64,000 bases of DNA from contig NC_021039.1 of the NCBI RefSeq assembly GCF_000210095.1, positions 2,039,477 through 2,103,476 on the forward strand. Direction: 5' to 3'. Within the stretch, counting starts at the first letter, position 1; the number at the start of each line of letters is the position of its first letter. Origin of the DNA: Ruminococcus champanellensis 18P13 = JCM 17042. Lineage in GTDB: Bacteria; Bacillota; Clostridia; Oscillospirales; Ruminococcaceae. The translations under genes and the position numbers were made by a program. The notes below the pieces were generated by a model. The model ran no database searches. It was not told the origin of the DNA and saw only the letters and a list, made by a program, of their open reading frames with translations. Below are positions 33,893-43,761 of this stretch, one piece after another.

Positions 33893-36800
33893 ATGGAATT
33901 GAAACTGGCTGACTTTTTGGCGGATCTGGCACCGGAACTGCCGGCTGCCGCACTGGAAGGTATGCTCTACCGTCTGACCTATACGGAAAATCGCACGGAA
34001 ATGACCTTTCATGTGCGGTACGACCAGGTTCTGGATGCAGAAACCATGTTTGCCTTTGAAACGGCACTGGAGCATCGGCTGTCCCTGTCCCGGGTGACCC
34101 TTGCCTGCCGGTATGCGCCGGAGCTGTTCACCCTGGAAACAAGCTATTCATCACTGATTTCCCAGCTGAAACGGCGCATGTCCGTGCTCAATGGCTTTCT
34201 GGATCATGCCGGAGTGAAACGGGAGGCGGACAAGCTTGCCATTTCTCTGGTGCATGGGGGACGGGAGATCCTGGAGCAAGCCGGATTCTGCCGGGCTTTG
34301 AGCATGCTGATTCAGGAGCAGTACGGCTTGCAGCTTCTGGTAGAGCTGTCCGGAGAGAACGCTCCCCCTGCCACCCAGCATGAGGAACTGATCGCAAAGG
34401 TTGCAGCAGCCATTCCTCAGCACCGGGATCAACTCACTGCGCCTGCATCCGGCAGTACCGGGAAAGCAGCAGCTCCCAAGGTGGTTGCTGCCAATGCGGC
34501 GCTGCTGCATCTGCCCTTTGAGGTCGAAGAAGGCTCTGCCCTGGTGATCCGGGGCGGCACCATCAAGGAACAGCCCATTTCCCTCCAGGAGGCTACCGGC
34601 AGACTGGATACCAAGGTGGTGGTATGGGGAGATATTTTCGACATACCAGACCGGAAAGAGGTCAAAAACGGACAGAAAACCATTCTCAGCTATTACATCA
34701 CCGACTATACCGGCTCCATTATGCTGAAAATGTTCATTGACACTAAAAAGCTGTCCGAAGCAGCATACGACAAGCTGAAAAACGGCTGCACGGTAGTTGC
34801 AAAGGGGAATATTGAGTTCGATACCTTTAATAAGGACATCACCATGATGCCCATGGATCTGATGCTGGTGAAGCGGAAGATCCGCATGGACAATGCACCG
34901 AAAAAGCGGGTGGAGCTGCACATGCATACTACCATGTCCGCCATGGACGCTGTCAGTTCTGCATCCGATCTCATCGCCCGTGCCCAGGCGTGGGGACATC
35001 ACGCCATTGCCATTACGGATCACGGAGTAGCTCAGGCGTTCCCGGAAGCCATGAACGCCATCGGCAAAGCGAAGGATTTTAAGGTGATCTACGGCTGTGA
35101 GGCGTATGTGGTCAACGACATTGCGGAGCGAAAGATCCTCATCGGGGAAACCGACAAGACCGTCAACGACACGATCATTATTTTTGATGTGGAAACCACT
35201 GGACTCAGTGCGGAACGGGATCGGCTCACGGAGATTGGTGCCATCAAGGTCAAGAATATGCGGGTGGCGGACTCCTTTCACACCTATGTGAACCCGGAGC
35301 GTCCCATTCCTCCGGAGATCACAGATCTGACCGGAATTCATGAGGGCATGGTAGCAGAAGCTCCAAAGGCGTCCCAGGCGCTGAAAGAATTTTTTGCCTT
35401 CTGCGGAGAGGATCCGGTGCTGGTTGCCCATAACGCCCGGTTCGATACCAGCTTTATCGATGCGGCTGCGGGCAGGGCGGGGCAGCGGTACGCTTATGCT
35501 TACATAGACAGTCTGGTGCTGTGTCAGGCTATGCTGCCGGATCTTGCAAAGCATAAGCTGAACGTTGTGGCAAAGCACCTGAAGCTGGGGAAGTTTGACC
35601 ATCACCGGGCAGACAACGACGCAATGATGCTTGCAAAAATCTATCTGGAGCTTGTGGGACGACTGATCACGGAAAAAAAGCTGGAGTATTTGTCGGAGCT
35701 GAACACCAAGGTACAGAAGATCGATGCAAGGAAGCTGAAATCCTTCCACCAGATCATTCTGGCGAAAAACCAGACCGGACTAAAAAATCTGTATCGGCTG
35801 ATCTCCTACGGACACATTGACTGCTTCTACAAAAAGCCCTTGATGCCAAAGTCCCAGCTGCTTAAGTACCATGAGGGATTGCTGTTCGGCAGTGCCTGTG
35901 AGGCGGGGGAACTGTTCCGTGCCATGGTGGACGGCAGACCCTATGCGGAATTGCTGGAGCTTGCGAAATTTTATGATTATCTGGAAATCCAGCCTCTGGG
36001 AAACAATGCGTTCATGCTCCGGAATGGTACGGCAGAATCTGAAGACGATCTGAAAAACTGGAACCGGATGATCTGTAAGATCGGGGACGATCTGGGATTG
36101 CCCGTGGTCGCCACCTGTGACGTGCATTTCATGGATCCCAAGGACGGAAAATACCGGCAGATTTTGATGGCTGGCAATGGCTTTAAGGATGCGGATCAGC
36201 AGGCACCCTTGTATCTGCGCACCACTGATGAAATGCTGGAGGAATTCTCTTACCTGGGACAGGAAAAGGCATACGAGGTAGTGGTGGAAAACACAAACCG
36301 GATCGCCGATCTCATTGATTTTGTACGTCCCATCCCCAAGGGCACCTTTACCCCGAATATCGAAGGGGCGGAGGAGGATCTGACCCGGATCACCAACAAC
36401 CGGGCAAGGGAGATCTACGGGGATCCCCTGCCGGAGATCGTGGCTAAGCGGCTGGATCGGGAGCTGTCCTCCATCATCAAGCATGGCTTTTCCGTGCTGT
36501 ATATTATCGCCCAGAAGCTGGTTTCCAACTCGGAGGAGCATGGCTATCTGGTAGGATCCCGTGGATCCGTTGGCTCCTCCTTTGTGGCATCCATGGCAGG
36601 CATTTCGGAGGTCAATCCGCTGGCACCTCACTATGTATGCCCCAAATGCAAGCACAGCGAATTTATCACAGACGGCAGCTATGGCTCCGGTTTTGATCTG
36701 CCGGCAAAGAACTGTCCCAACTGCGGCATTGAAATGCGCCGGGATGGGCACGATATTCCCTTTGAAACCTTCCTGGGCTTTGACGGGGACAAGGCGCCGG

Positions 36801-38227
36801 ATATTGATCTGAATTTCTCCGGCGAGTATCAGTCCTCCGCCCACCGGTATACGGAGGAGCTGTTTGGAAGAGCCAACGTGTTCAAGGCGGGTACCATCAG
36901 TACCGTTGCGGAGAAAACCGCATTCGGATACGCCAAGCATTTTCTGGAGGATCGGAATGAATCCCAGAATCCGGCAGAGGAAAATCGGCTTGCCAAGGGC
37001 TGTACCGGCGTAAAGCGCACCACCGGACAGCATCCGGGAGGCATGGTGGTTGTGCCCTCCGACTATGATGTATATGACTTTACCCCGGTACAGCATCCGG
37101 CGGACAGTGCGGATTCCGACGTCATCACAACCCACTTCGACTTTCACAGCCTGCATGATACCATTCTGAAGCTGGATGAGCTGGGACACGTAGTGCCCAC
37201 CCTGTACAAGCATCTGGAGGATCTGACCGGCATCAAGATTGCGGACGTTCCCACTACGGATCCGGACGTGATCCGTATGTGTACGGACGTATCCGTGCTT
37301 GGGGTCACCAAAGAGGACGTTTATTGTCCCACCGGCAGTCTGGGCATCCCGGAGATGGGTACCAATTTCACCATTGGCATGCTGATGGACGCAAAGCCAA
37401 CTAAGTTCAGCGACTTTTTGCAGATTTCCGGTCTGTCCCATGGTACGGATGTATGGCTTGGCAACGCAAAGGATCTGATTGAGAACAAGACCTGTACCAT
37501 TTCTGAGGTAATCGGTACCCGAGACAGCATCATGACCTATCTGCTATATAAGGGGGTCGAGCCCAAGCAGGCGTTCCAGATCATGGAGGACACCCGTAAG
37601 GGTAAGGCACCGAAAACCTTTACCCCGGAGCGGATCCAGATGCTGAAGGATCACAACGTACCCCAGTGGTACATAGACAGCTGTTTGAAGATTAAGTACA
37701 TGTTCCCCAAGGCCCATGCGGCAGCCTATGTTATCGCAGCCATCAAGCTGGGCTGGTTCAAGCTCCACAAGCCCCTGGAATTTTACTCCACCTATTTTAC
37801 TGTCCGTGGTGGAGATTTTGATGCGGATCTGGCAGTCCGGGGCATTGCTGCCGTCCGGAACCGAATTGAGGAGTTGCGTGCCCTTGGAAATGACCGGAGC
37901 AAGAAGGAAAACGACCTGTATGATATCCTGCTGATCGTCAACGAAATGATGTCCAGAGGGTATGAGTTCCTGCCCATCGATCTGTATAAATCCCATGCAG
38001 TGAAGTACCTGATTGAGGACGGAAAGATCCGGATTCCTTTTGGTGCGTTGTCTGGCGTGGGAGAAGCAGCGGCTATGAGCCTGTATGAGACCGCACAGGC
38101 ACGGGATTTTGTATCCATCGAGGAGTTCCAGAACAAGTGCGGTGCGTCAAAAACCATAGTGGATACCCTGGAAAGCATCGGCGCTTTGGGCGCATTGCCG
38201 AAATCCAGTCAGATGACGCTGTTCTAA
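33893..38227 (+). CDS. polC: DNA polymerase III PolC-type alpha subunit
   Basis: A 1444-residue replicative polymerase. Order: N-terminal domain (1-170), OB domain (about 235-340), PHP domain starting HMHTTMSAMD (about 343) interrupted by the 3'-5' proofreading exonuclease (DVETTGLSAERDRLTEIGA; VAHNARFDTSF; HRADNDAMM), the palm with PDIDLNFSGEYQ, and C-terminal helix-hairpin-helix and tau-binding parts. A zinc-binding insert has CPKC and CPNC. Leads the cluster's end; the his promoter begins 1 bp after its stop. Confidence 0.98.
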   Translation: MELKLADFLADLAPELPAAALEGMLYRLTYTENRTEMTFHVRYDQVLDAETMFAFETALEHRLSLSRVTLACRYAPELFTLETSYSSLISQLKRRMSVLNGFLDHAGVKREADKLAISLVHGGREILEQAGFCRALSMLIQEQYGLQLLVELSGENAPPATQHEELIAKVAAAIPQHRDQLTAPASGSTGKAAAPKVVAANAALLHLPFEVEEGSALVIRGGTIKEQPISLQEATGRLDTKVVVWGDIFDIPDRKEVKNGQKTILSYYITDYTGSIMLKMFIDTKKLSEAAYDKLKNGCTVVAKGNIEFDTFNKDITMMPMDLMLVKRKIRMDNAPKKRVELHMHTTMSAMDAVSSASDLIARAQAWGHHAIAITDHGVAQAFPEAMNAIGKAKDFKVIYGCEAYVVNDIAERKILIGETDKTVNDTIIIFDVETTGLSAERDRLTEIGAIKVKNMRVADSFHTYVNPERPIPPEITDLTGIHEGMVAEAPKASQALKEFFAFCGEDPVLVAHNARFDTSFIDAAAGRAGQRYAYAYIDSLVLCQAMLPDLAKHKLNVVAKHLKLGKFDHHRADNDAMMLAKIYLELVGRLITEKKLEYLSELNTKVQKIDARKLKSFHQIILAKNQTGLKNLYRLISYGHIDCFYKKPLMPKSQLLKYHEGLLFGSACEAGELFRAMVDGRPYAELLELAKFYDYLEIQPLGNNAFMLRNGTAESEDDLKNWNRMICKIGDDLGLPVVATCDVHFMDPKDGKYRQILMAGNGFKDADQQAPLYLRTTDEMLEEFSYLGQEKAYEVVVENTNRIADLIDFVRPIPKGTFTPNIEGAEEDLTRITNNRAREIYGDPLPEIVAKRLDRELSSIIKHGFSVLYIIAQKLVSNSEEHGYLVGSRGSVGSSFVASMAGISEVNPLAPHYVCPKCKHSEFITDGSYGSGFDLPAKNCPNCGIEMRRDGHDIPFETFLGFDGDKAPDIDLNFSGEYQSSAHRYTEELFGRANVFKAGTISTVAEKTAFGYAKHFLEDRNESQNPAEENRLAKGCTGVKRTTGQHPGGMVVVPSDYDVYDFTPVQHPADSADSDVITTHFDFHSLHDTILKLDELGHVVPTLYKHLEDLTGIKIADVPTTDPDVIRMCTDVSVLGVTKEDVYCPTGSLGIPEMGTNFTIGMLMDAKPTKFSDFLQISGLSHGTDVWLGNAKDLIENKTCTISEVIGTRDSIMTYLLYKGVEPKQAFQIMEDTRKGKAPKTFTPERIQMLKDHNVPQWYIDSCLKIKYMFPKAHAAAYVIAAIKLGWFKLHKPLEFYSTYFTVRGGDFDADLAVRGIAAVRNRIEELRALGNDRSKKENDLYDILLIVNEMMSRGYEFLPIDLYKSHAVKYLIEDGKIRIPFGALSGVGEAAAMSLYETAQARDFVSIEEFQNKCGASKTIVDTLESIGALGALPKSSQMTLF

Positions 38228-38228
38228 C

Positions 38229-38257
38229 TTGACTTTTTTATAATACTATGCTAACAT
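38229..38257 (+). promoter_or_regulatory. Probable SigA promoter of the histidine operon
   Basis: TTGACT (38229-38234), 17-bp spacer, TAACAT (38252-38257). The -10 lies at the centre of the palindromic operator. A TATAAT at 38239-38244 has no fitting -35. Confidence 0.55.
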
Positions 38258-38269
38258 GTTAGCATAGTA
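38244..38269 (+). promoter_or_regulatory. 26-bp perfect palindrome, candidate histidine-operon operator
   Basis: Each half reads TACTATGCTAACA on its own strand; all 26 bp are symmetric. It spans the likely -10 box and start point of the only promoter seen before hisZ, so a dimeric repressor bound here would block the whole operon. No T-box or leader peptide is present. A TrpR-family histidine regulator (HisR/YerC) has been proposed in Firmicutes, but the site identity is not established here. Confidence 0.65.
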
Positions 38270-38307
38270 AAGTGATGAAAGGAGTGCGGCAGCAGCCGCA
38301 GGCAGCC

Positions 38308-39507
38308 ATGAGATACTACGATTTGATTACCCCGGAGGGCACCAAGGATTATTTGTTTACCGAATGCGCACAGCGCCGCAGCGTGGAGCACCGGATCGAA
38401 CAGATTTTCAGAAGCCGGGGATTTTCTGAGGTCATCACACCGGTTCTGGAGTTTTTTGATGTATTCAGTCACAAGTCCGCATACTTCCCCCAGGAGCAGA
38501 TGTATAAATTTGCGGACAGCAAAGGGCGGCTGTTGGTGATCCGCCCGGATTCCACCATGCCGATCGCCCGGGTGGTTGCAACCCGGCTGAAGGATGCGCC
38601 CCTGCCTCTGCGGCTGTACTACAACCAGTGTGTATACGCCAACACGCCCCAGCTGAAGGGACGCAGTGACCAGGTTGCCCAGACCGGCATTGAGCTGATC
38701 GGTTCGGATTCCAAGCTGGCGGATCTGGAAGTGATCTCCACCGCTCTGGAGGTGCTGGAGGCTTGTGCCTACGACACCTTCTCCCTGGAGCTTGGGGATA
38801 TTGCCGTATTCAAGGAATTGATGAATCAGCTGCACACGGACGAGGAAACCCAGGAGCAGATCCGCAGTCTGATTGAATTCAAGAACTATCCTGCCCTCAA
38901 TGACCTGTTGGATACCATCGGGGACAGCGAAACAGTCCGGGCAGTGAAGATGCTGCCCCGTCTGTTTGGCGGCGAGGAGGTTTTTGAAAAGGCTGCCCGG
39001 TACTTCAAGGGTGAGAAGATGCAGGCTATTCTGGACAATCTCCGCAGCGTGTATGAGGATGCAGTCCGGCTGTGCGAGAACGGCAAGGTGACCATTGACC
39101 TGGGTATGGTCAACCGGACGGACTACTACACCGGCATCATCATCAAGGGCTATTTGTCCGGCTATGGGGACGAGGTATTGTCCGGCGGACGGTATGACAA
39201 ACTGATCGCAGAGTTTGGCTATGACGTACCGGCAACCGGCTTTGCAGTGCATGTGGACGCCATTTCCCAGGTATATGCAAAGCATGATCCCCAGGTACCT
39301 GTACATAGTGATGTGCTGATTTTTGCCGGAGAAGGCTGTGCGGCACAGGCAATCTGCCGGGCAAAGAAGCTCCGGGCGGAAGGTCTGATTGTGGAGCTTG
39401 CGATGCAGGATACGGTGGAGGATGCAAGAGCCTATGCACGGCAGCGGGGCATTGCCAAGCTGGTAATCATCAACGACGAAGCAGCAACGGAAATCATTTC
39501 CGGCTGA
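38308..39507 (+). CDS. hisZ: ATP phosphoribosyltransferase regulatory subunit
   Basis: A 399-residue HisRS-like protein without aminoacylation role, needed to activate the short form of HisG. It has class II synthetase features (ITPEGTKDYLF, RPDSTMPIARVVATR, YYNQCVY) but ends with a poorly conserved anticodon-like domain. I choose ATG 38308 as it gives the conserved MRYYDLITPEGT start; GTG 38272 and ATG 38275 in frame are alternatives, and the only strong AAAGGAG (38278-38284) lies 23 nt before the chosen codon. Confidence 0.88.
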   Translation: MRYYDLITPEGTKDYLFTECAQRRSVEHRIEQIFRSRGFSEVITPVLEFFDVFSHKSAYFPQEQMYKFADSKGRLLVIRPDSTMPIARVVATRLKDAPLPLRLYYNQCVYANTPQLKGRSDQVAQTGIELIGSDSKLADLEVISTALEVLEACAYDTFSLELGDIAVFKELMNQLHTDEETQEQIRSLIEFKNYPALNDLLDTIGDSETVRAVKMLPRLFGGEEVFEKAARYFKGEKMQAILDNLRSVYEDAVRLCENGKVTIDLGMVNRTDYYTGIIIKGYLSGYGDEVLSGGRYDKLIAEFGYDVPATGFAVHVDAISQVYAKHDPQVPVHSDVLIFAGEGCAAQAICRAKKLRAEGLIVELAMQDTVEDARAYARQRGIAKLVIINDEAATEIISG

Positions 39508-39528
39508 TGGTATAAAGGAGAGACGGAA

Positions 39529-40164
39529 ATGGAAAAACCATTGCGCATTGCCCTGACCAAGGGCAGACTGGAAAAGGACACGATCGGGCTGCTGGAATCT
39601 CTGGGCTTTGACTGTACCGCAGTCCGGGAAAAGGGAAGAAAGCTGATTCTGCCGATCCGGGACGCAAACCTGGAAGTGGTACTTGCCAAGGCGGCGGACG
39701 TGATTACCTATGTAGAGCATGGCGTGTGCGATATGGGTGTGGTCGGCAAGGATACCATTATGGAAATGAACGGAAAGTTCTACGAACTGGTGGATCTGGG
39801 CTTCGGCAAGTGTAAATTCGCCCTTGCCGGCAAAAAGGGAGACGATTTTTACGCCGGCATCGGGGTCAAGACCATCGCCACAAAGTATCCAAATGTAGCA
39901 AGAGCCTTTTTTGAAGCCAAGGGTATGGACGTAGAAATCGTCAAGATCGAAGGCTCCGTGGAGCTGGCACCCCTGCTGGATCTTGCCAACGGCATTGTGG
40001 ATATCGTAGAAACCGGATCAACCCTGCGGGAAAATGGGCTGGAGGTCTTTGAGGATGTGGCACCCATTTCTGCCCGGTTGATCGTGAATACGGTAAGCTT
40101 AAAGCTGCGGCAGGCGCAGATCGAGTCCCTGATCGAAAAGATCGAAGCACAGCTGAACAAATAG
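39529..40164 (+). CDS. hisG: ATP phosphoribosyltransferase, short form
   Basis: A 211-residue HisG(S), catalysing the first step of histidine synthesis. It lacks the C-terminal allosteric domain of long HisG, which fits the presence of hisZ in front. LRIALTKGRLEKD starts the domain and LANGIVDIVETGSTLRENGL is the signature. GGAGAGACGG precedes the ATG. Confidence 0.97.
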   Translation: MEKPLRIALTKGRLEKDTIGLLESLGFDCTAVREKGRKLILPIRDANLEVVLAKAADVITYVEHGVCDMGVVGKDTIMEMNGKFYELVDLGFGKCKFALAGKKGDDFYAGIGVKTIATKYPNVARAFFEAKGMDVEIVKIEGSVELAPLLDLANGIVDIVETGSTLRENGLEVFEDVAPISARLIVNTVSLKLRQAQIESLIEKIEAQLNK

Positions 40165-40176
40165 GAGGACAAAGCC

Positions 40177-41469
40177 ATGATGAAGAAGATTTATGCCAAC
40201 GGCACCGACGAGAAGGCATTTCTGGAGCAGCTTGCAAAGCGTACCGGCGAAACAGATAAGCGGGTAAGCCAGATCGTAACGGAAATCATCGAAACCGTCC
40301 GGGCAGGCGGCGATCAGGCTGTACAAAAGTATACCAAGCAGTTTGACGGGGAACTGCCCCAATATTATGAGGTGCCCCAGGAGGTCATTGAGGATGCGCT
40401 GAACGAGGCGGATGAGGATTTTGTCAATGCACTGCTGGATGCCATGGAAAATATTGCAGATTTCCACAACCGGCAGCGTGAAAACAGCTTCGTCAACGCC
40501 TTGCCCAACGGGGTTTTGCTGGGGCAGCGAATCCGGGGTCTGAAGCGTGTGGGTCTGTATGTACCCGGCGGCACGGCAGCATATCCCTCTAGTGTTTTGA
40601 TGAACGCCATTCCGGCAAAGATCGCCGGGGTGGAGGAAATCATTATGGTAACGCCACCCCGGAAGGACGGCACTCCCAACCCGGATATTCTGGTGGCAGC
40701 AGCCATCTGCGGCGTGGACAGGGTATTTCTCAGCGGTGGTGCCCAGGCCATTGCGGCTTTGGCATACGGCACGGAGCAGATCCCTCGGGTGGATAAGATC
40801 GTAGGACCCGGCAATATTTACGTTGCCACTGCCAAGAAGCTGCTGTATGGGGTTGTGGATATTGACATGGTGGCTGGTCCCAGTGAGATCCTGGTGCTGG
40901 CAGATGATACGGCGGATCCCGCATTCGTAGCCGCTGACCTCATGTCCCAGGCAGAGCATGACAAGCTGGCGTCCTCCATTCTGGTCACCACCAGCGAGAA
41001 GCTGGCAGATGCAGTGCTGGTGGAATTGGAAAAGCAGGTACAGAGCCTTTCCCGGAAGGAGATCATCGAAGCCTCTCTCCGGGATCAGGGTGCCATTCTG
41101 ATCTGCGACTGCGTGGATTGTGCAGTGGAGCTTGCCAATGCCATTGCGCCGGAGCATCTGGAGGTACACCTGCAAAACCCCATGGAGTATCTGGGCAGAC
41201 TGGACAATGCAGGCTCCGTATTCCTGGGTCAGTATGCTTCCGAGCCTCTGGGAGACTATTTCGCAGGTCCCAATCATGTGCTGCCCACCAGCGGCACAGC
41301 ACGGTTCTTCTCACCCCTGTCCGTTTCCAGCTTCTTGAAGCGTTCCGGTTATGTGTACTACACCAAGGAAGCTCTGGCGGACGCAAAGGATGACATTGTC
41401 CTGATCGCAGAGCGGGAGGGTCTGACCGCCCACGCAAATGCCATCAAGGTACGGTTTGCAAAGGATTGA
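40177..41469 (+). CDS. hisD: Histidinol dehydrogenase
   Basis: A 430-residue zinc-dependent enzyme carrying out the last two oxidations to histidine. VPGGTAAYPSSVLMNAIPA, GPGNIYVATAKK, SQAEHD (zinc ligands) and APNHVLPT-like FAGPNHVLPTSGTARF are intact. Starts at ATG 40177, 8 nt after GGAGG; 12 bp after hisG. Confidence 0.97.
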   Translation: MMKKIYANGTDEKAFLEQLAKRTGETDKRVSQIVTEIIETVRAGGDQAVQKYTKQFDGELPQYYEVPQEVIEDALNEADEDFVNALLDAMENIADFHNRQRENSFVNALPNGVLLGQRIRGLKRVGLYVPGGTAAYPSSVLMNAIPAKIAGVEEIIMVTPPRKDGTPNPDILVAAAICGVDRVFLSGGAQAIAALAYGTEQIPRVDKIVGPGNIYVATAKKLLYGVVDIDMVAGPSEILVLADDTADPAFVAADLMSQAEHDKLASSILVTTSEKLADAVLVELEKQVQSLSRKEIIEASLRDQGAILICDCVDCAVELANAIAPEHLEVHLQNPMEYLGRLDNAGSVFLGQYASEPLGDYFAGPNHVLPTSGTARFFSPLSVSSFLKRSGYVYYTKEALADAKDDIVLIAEREGLTAHANAIKVRFAKD

Positions 41470-41487
41470 CCGGAAGGAGAGAATGCT

Positions 41488-42570
41488 ATGCAGTATCAGC
41501 TGAATCAGAAGCTGGCGGATCTGGTGCCCTACGACCCCATTCAGGGCACATATCAGATCCGGCTGGATGCCAATGAATCCTACATTTCCTTGCCGGGGGA
41601 GCTGCGTCGGCAGATCGGAGAGGCTGTTGCCGCCCTGCCGTTGAACCGATACCCGGATCCTCTGTCCCAGAAGGTGAATGAAGCATTTGCAGCTTACTAC
41701 GGGTTGAATCCGGATTGCATCACCTCCGGCAACGGGTCGGATGAATTGATCAGCATCATCACCAGCTGTTTTCTGGAAAGCGACGACACCATTGTAACCC
41801 TGGAACATGATTTTTCCATGTATGCTTTTTACAGCAGTCTGTATGAGTTGAAGGTGGAGGTTTGCCCCAAGCGGCAGGATTTAACCATTGACGTGGACAG
41901 GCTTATTGCCTTCTGCAAGGAAACCCATGCAAAGGCAGTGGTTTTCTCCAACCCATGCAATCCCACTTCTCTGGGGTTAGGTCGTACTGAGATCCGCCGT
42001 TTGTTGAATGCACTGGATTGCCTGGTGATCCTGGACGAAGCGTATATGGATTTCTGGGATCAGAGTATGCTGCCGGAGCTTTCCGCATATGACAACTGCA
42101 TTATTCTCAAGACCTGTTCCAAGGCGCTGGGGCTTGCCGGGATCCGGCTCGGGTTTGCTGTAGCCGGAAAGACCATCACCCGGGCGCTTCGTGCGGCAAA
42201 ATCCCCCTACAATACGGATATGATCGCCCAGACCATCGGCACCATTCTGTTGCAGCAGCCGGATTATCTCCATGCATGCACAGCACAGATTACAGAGCGT
42301 GCAAAGCAACTGTATCGGGGAATCACGCAGTTACAATCTAAGTATCCTAACATATTGGAACAGGTGTACAACAGCCGCACAAACTTTGTCTATGTGCGTA
42401 CCTCGTATGATGCACAGTTGTATCAGATGCTGTTGGATGCGTCCATTGCTATCCGCCGGTTCCGGGGCTTTCTGCGGATTTGTACCGGCTCATCGGAGGA
42501 GAATGCAGCATTGCTGGAGGCACTGACCCAAAGCCTGCAAACACTTTCTGCCAAGGAGGAGAGCCTATGA
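41488..42570 (+). CDS. hisC: Histidinol-phosphate aminotransferase
   Basis: A 360-residue class II fold-type I PLP enzyme. LDANESYI at the start, GNGSDELI, SNPCNPTS, DEAYMDF and the PLP lysine in KTCSKALGLAGIRLGF are in place. It transaminates imidazole-acetol phosphate to histidinol phosphate. The stop overlaps the hisB start (ATGA). Confidence 0.96.
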   Translation: MQYQLNQKLADLVPYDPIQGTYQIRLDANESYISLPGELRRQIGEAVAALPLNRYPDPLSQKVNEAFAAYYGLNPDCITSGNGSDELISIITSCFLESDDTIVTLEHDFSMYAFYSSLYELKVEVCPKRQDLTIDVDRLIAFCKETHAKAVVFSNPCNPTSLGLGRTEIRRLLNALDCLVILDEAYMDFWDQSMLPELSAYDNCIILKTCSKALGLAGIRLGFAVAGKTITRALRAAKSPYNTDMIAQTIGTILLQQPDYLHACTAQITERAKQLYRGITQLQSKYPNILEQVYNSRTNFVYVRTSYDAQLYQMLLDASIAIRRFRGFLRICTGSSEENAALLEALTQSLQTLSAKEESL

Positions 42571-43148
42571 GAACAGGAGCTGTAGACCGGAATACCCGGG
42601 AAACCCAGATTCACATAGAAGTGTTATTGGACGGAAAGGGCACAGCCCAGATCGACACAGGCATTGGTTTTTTTGACCATATGCTCACTGCCCTGTCCGC
42701 CCACAGCGGCATCAGCATGGTGATCCATACTAAGGGGGATCTGTATGTGGATTCCCATCACACGGTGGAGGACACAGGCATCGTACTGGGGGAGGCGCTG
42801 AAGCAGGCACTGGGAGATAAGTCCGGCATCTGCCGATACGGCACGGCGTATATTCCCATGGACGAGTCCCTGGCGTTCGCCTCCCTGGACATCAGCAACC
42901 GCCCCTTTCTGGTGTGGAATGGCAGCTTTGCCACCCCCATGATCGGCGCATTCGACACCAATCTGGCGGAGGAATTTTTCCGTGCCTTTGCCTTTCATGC
43001 GGGTATTACCCTGCATGTGAACATGCTGTATGGCAGCAACGATCATCACAAGTGCGAGGCAGCCTTCAAAGCGGTTGCGCATGCACTGAAAGCGGCGATT
43101 GCGGAAAACGAAACCGGTACAGTACTTTCCACAAAGGGGGCATTGTAA
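42567..43148 (+). CDS. hisB: Imidazoleglycerol-phosphate dehydratase
   Basis: A 193-residue monofunctional dehydratase with the manganese-binding repeats FFDHMLTALSAHSG, DSHHTVEDTGIVLG and GSNDHHKCEAAFKA. The phosphatase domain found in enterobacterial HisB is absent, and no separate histidinol-phosphate phosphatase gene is in the operon. Starts in the hisC stop. Confidence 0.97.
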   Translation: MRTGAVDRNTRETQIHIEVLLDGKGTAQIDTGIGFFDHMLTALSAHSGISMVIHTKGDLYVDSHHTVEDTGIVLGEALKQALGDKSGICRYGTAYIPMDESLAFASLDISNRPFLVWNGSFATPMIGAFDTNLAEEFFRAFAFHAGITLHVNMLYGSNDHHKCEAAFKAVAHALKAAIAENETGTVLSTKGAL

Positions 43149-43750
43149 TGATTGCAGTGATCGATTACGGGGCAGGAAACATTTTCAGCGTAGAAAATGC
43201 TCTGCGATACCTGGGACAGGAACACATATTGACAGATGATCCGGACACCATCCGCCAGGCGGACGCCATCATCCTGCCTGGAGTGGGGGCGTTCCCCAGT
43301 GCCATGCAAATGCTCCATGCCCATGGACTGACGGAGCTTTTACAGCAGCAGGCAAAAGAGAAGCCCTTTCTGGGGATTTGCCTGGGCATGCAGATGTTGT
43401 TTGAGAAGAGCTATGAATTTGAGCCTTGCGAGGGGCTGGGACTGCTGCCGGGAACGGTGGAGCGGATCCCGGATCACGGGCTGGTGATTCCTCATATGGG
43501 CTGGAACAAGCTGGATCAAAAGCTGGACTGCCCCATGCTGAAGGATCTGCCGGAGGATGCATATGTGTATTTTGTGCATTCCTATCAGGCTATGTGCCCG
43601 GATTCGGTGATTGCCGCGTCCTGTGAATACGGCAGCACCATTCCCGCTTTGGTATATGACGGAGCATATGTATTCGGCGCCCAGTTCCATCCGGAAAAAA
43701 GCGGCGAGATCGGGTTACAGATGCTGCGGAACTTTGCGGCGTTGGCATAA
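43148..43750 (+). CDS. hisH: Imidazole glycerol phosphate synthase, glutaminase subunit
   Basis: A 200-residue class I glutamine amidotransferase. Oxyanion and nucleophile region LGICLGMQMLFEKS with catalytic Cys, and the His-Glu pair in GAQFHPEKSG. ATG 43148 shares one base with the hisB stop. It feeds ammonia to HisF, encoded two genes later. Confidence 0.97.
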   Translation: MIAVIDYGAGNIFSVENALRYLGQEHILTDDPDTIRQADAIILPGVGAFPSAMQMLHAHGLTELLQQQAKEKPFLGICLGMQMLFEKSYEFEPCEGLGLLPGTVERIPDHGLVIPHMGWNKLDQKLDCPMLKDLPEDAYVYFVHSYQAMCPDSVIAASCEYGSTIPALVYDGAYVFGAQFHPEKSGEIGLQMLRNFAALA

Positions 43751-43761
43751 GGAGAGAACAT

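Noticed and set aside
34151..37441. Two long minus-strand frames (532 and 553 codons) within polC
   Set aside because: Shadows of polC codon bias; polC carries all expected motifs across this span.
38239..38244. TATAAT upstream of hisZ as the -10 box
   Set aside because: No -35 at suitable distance; TTGACT with TAACAT 17 bp downstream fits better, though mapping of the start is needed to decide.
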